In this document: piece after piece, positions 23,100 through 23,899 of the stretch
How positions within the stretch are numbered: position 1 is the stretch's first letter
Layout: each line of letters begins with the position of its first letter
DNA from: Firmicutes bacterium UBA5389
GTDB taxonomy: Bacteria; Bacillota; DTU025
Assembly (NCBI GenBank): GCA_002409965.1
Contig: DHON01000020.1
Coordinates: 1 to 23,899 of the forward strand
Length of the DNA stretch: 23,899 nt
Reading direction: 5' to 3'
Notes under the pieces: model-generated
Told to the model about the DNA's origin: nothing
Seen by the model: the letters and a program-made list of their open reading frames with translations, nothing else
Databases searched by the model: none
Position numbers and translations under genes: made by a program

Positions 23100-23899
23100 A
23101 TGAGAACTCGGTCCGTAAGGGTCTACCTAATGCCAATTCTGGCCCTGGTAGTCCTCTCAATCTCTTTACCTGGCTGTCTGGGCGGGTGCGATGGCGGTAA
23201 CTCAAAACCCTATGCCGTGTCCGGGCGGGTGCTGGATGAAAGCGGACATGGAATTAGAGAGGTCACGCTTGCATTCACCGGCGACACCACGGGAACAACG
23301 ACTACAAACGATACGGGGCACTGGCAGGCGAACCTCAAAGGCAGAACAACGATAACTCCGGCCAAACCAGGGTACACCTTCGAGCCGCAGAGCAAGGTGG
23401 TTACCGGCGCATCAAGCAACGTGAACTTCACAGCCGCCAGCCAGGTGGTTCTTTATGAGAACTCAAAAGTCATGCCGGCTACTGAAGGCGGTAATATTGC
23501 CTCAATATCGGAAGATCGGTCTGTAATCGTATTCTCTGACAACACGGACTACGTAAAGTCCCTGAACGTTGGGGACATCATAGCCGGCGACCCGGTACCG
23601 GGCGCACCATATGGTTTCCTGCAACGGATCGTGACCGTATCTGCAGACGGGCGAAGTATCACAACAGAAGACGCATCGCTGGAAGACCTAATCAAGGAGG
23701 CTGAGATCTCAGTCTCCCAATCGGTCTCCCTGGAAGAGCTCATGCAAGACGTTGTCCTGCCGGAGGATGCCGGAATTCGAGTTCTTGATCCCCGGACCCT
23801 CGTCATTGACGAAGAGATTACTCCCGGAGTGTTCGTAACCGGCTATCTCCGCTTCCACGGCGATATTGTGTTCCAGGCGGATCTGAGCATTTGGTCGGG
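23100..23899 (+). CDS. Surface lipoprotein with regulatory-like beta domain (partial)
   Basis: The frame is open from ATG 23100 to the window edge with no stop, so the 3' end is missing; 266 complete codons are visible. GGAGG lies seven bases upstream. Residues 1-25 form a lipoprotein signal (basic RTRSVRV, then a hydrophobic core) with lipobox LPGC and Cys26 as the lipid anchor, so it is exported and membrane tethered. Residues about 38-112 (YAVSGRVLDESGHGIREVTL, TTTTNDTGHW, KPGYTFEPQS) form a carboxypeptidase-regulatory-like beta-sandwich repeat. The rest (VGDIIAGDPVPGAPYGFLQR) looks like an adhesion or export-associated beta-rich domain that I cannot name. Function unknown. Confidence 0.8.
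   Translation, partial: MRTRSVRVYLMPILALVVLSISLPGCLGGCDGGNSKPYAVSGRVLDESGHGIREVTLAFTGDTTGTTTTNDTGHWQANLKGRTTITPAKPGYTFEPQSKVVTGASSNVNFTAASQVVLYENSKVMPATEGGNIASISEDRSVIVFSDNTDYVKSLNVGDIIAGDPVPGAPYGFLQRIVTVSADGRSITTEDASLEDLIKEAEISVSQSVSLEELMQDVVLPEDAGIRVLDPRTLVIDEEITPGVFVTGYLRFHGDIVFQADLSIWS

Overview
The window looks like an accessory segment of a Bacillota-type (Firmicutes) chromosome or metagenome-assembled genome. Base composition is moderate to high GC. Shine-Dalgarno sites are strong (AGGAGG, GGAGG), GTG and TTG starts are common, and overlapping starts and stops are frequent. There are remnants of IS1634- and IS256-type transposases, which are common in such genomes. No rRNA, tRNA or marker gene is present, so the phylum is an inference. 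I did not recognise any CRISPR array or tRNA.

Left part (1-8090): a patchwork of small functional genes and decayed DNA. It holds an exported alpha/beta hydrolase, remnants of IS256 and IS1634 transposases on both strands, a HicA-like toxin gene overlapped by an unusually long antitoxin-like gene, and a chain of three ORFs linked by ATGA overlaps. The chain is a small protein, a broken zinc-motif coiled-coil ATPase with an in-frame amber codon and a C-run frameshift, and a CDP-alcohol phosphatidyltransferase.

Middle and right part (8091-21994): a compact, intact catabolic locus. One arm is dhaK, dhaL and a HutC-type GntR regulator (minus strand). It diverges, around a 22-bp palindrome, from an EryH/LerI-like triose-phosphate-isomerase homologue and an RpiB/EryI-like isomerase (plus strand). 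Convergent to these is a long minus-strand operon-like array: FCD-type GntR regulator, two polar-amino-acid permeases, ABC ATPase, substrate-binding protein (plus the frameshifted tail of a second one), M20 deacylase/peptidase, threonine-aldolase-like enzyme, FucI-like sugar isomerase and TalC transaldolase. A D-lyxose-isomerase-family gene diverges from the FCD regulator across an intergenic region with three GTATAC-centred palindromes.

Taken together, the enzymes fit a route that imports an N-blocked polyhydroxylated amino acid. The route would deblock it, split it by retro-aldol into glycine plus a tetrose, isomerise the tetrose to erythrulose and phosphorylate that. The tetrulose phosphate would then be turned into erythrose 4-phosphate, which transaldolase consumes. 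The erythrulose to erythrose-4-phosphate half follows known tetritol pathways; the upstream half is my inference.

Right end (22090-23899): another decayed transposase with an in-frame amber codon, a gene-free spacer, and the start of a lipoprotein that runs off the window.
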